This document shows, in pieces, positions 7,022-7,057 of a DNA stretch of 7,057 nucleotides. Where the stretch lies: contig SKSA01000199.1 of the NCBI GenBank assembly GCA_007118195.1, positions 1 through 7,057 of the forward strand, read 5' to 3'. Numbering within the stretch: the stretch's first letter is position 1; each line of letters begins with the position of its first letter. Position numbers and translations under genes: made by a program. The stretch comes from Anaerobacillus sp. Lineage in GTDB: Bacteria > Bacillota > Bacilli > Bacillales > Anaerobacillaceae. The notes beneath the pieces were generated by a model. It ran no database searches. It was not told the origin of the DNA and saw only the letters and a program-made list of their open reading frames with translations.

Positions 7022-7057
7022 CTTAACTTCGAAGCAAAACTTTCATAACTCAAAACT
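7022..7057. repeat. Right-hand core and start of right arm of a heptad element, cut by window end
   Basis: The sequence CTTCGAAGC is followed by AAAACTTTCATAACTCAAAACT, nearly the same as the core-to-right-arm junction at 3458-3503 (AGCAAAACTTTCGTAACTCA, later AACTCAAAACT). With the AGTTTTG array at 6823-6962 as the opposite arm, this appears to be another copy of the 3410-3501 element, larger and truncated by the end of the window. Confidence 0.7.

Overview
The window looks like chromosomal DNA from a low-GC Gram-positive of the Bacillaceae type. The evidence is purine-rich GGGGAG/GGGGGA ribosome binding sites a few bases before each start, A/T-rich spacers, and protein sequences that resemble Geobacillus/Bacillus relatives as I remember them. 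No species can be named from the sequence alone.

All four genes lie on the minus strand and read from high to low coordinates as one probable operon: an MmgC-like short-chain acyl-CoA dehydrogenase (5664-6809), a second paralogous acyl-CoA dehydrogenase (4462-5604), a TetR-family repressor (3502-4125), and the fused adenosylcobalamin-dependent isobutyryl-CoA mutase IcmF (123-3389). A hairpin with a T-rich tail (75-109) closes the operon. The active-site pair F579/Q736 marks the mutase as acting on isobutyryl-CoA rather than methylmalonyl-CoA. IcmF would interconvert isobutyryl-CoA and n-butyryl-CoA, and the dehydrogenases would oxidise short or branched acyl-CoAs to enoyl-CoAs. This suits breakdown of valine-type branched chains and short fatty acids through beta-oxidation. 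The TetR protein is the obvious candidate local regulator.

The unusual part is the spacer DNA. Every spacer except the 59-base one between the two dehydrogenases is filled with 7-base tandem repeats. One family is based on TTTTGAG/TGTTGAG (rc CTCAAAA/CTCAACA) and is found at 1-62, 3410-3501 and 6823-7057. The other is based on TAAATTG/TACATTG and is found at 4149-4181, 4246-4272, 4401-4432 and 4439-4463. In the two complete spacers the arrays form outward inverted arms around a core related to GCTTCGAAGC. They begin on the stop codon of the upstream gene and end just before the Shine-Dalgarno sequence of the next. The spacer at 4138-4461 also holds an 11-bp hairpin and a 111-base nested palindrome. 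No transposase, CRISPR array, tRNA, rRNA or recognisable riboswitch was seen. The genes are ordinary metabolism; the heptad-repeat spacers are the candidate undescribed element.
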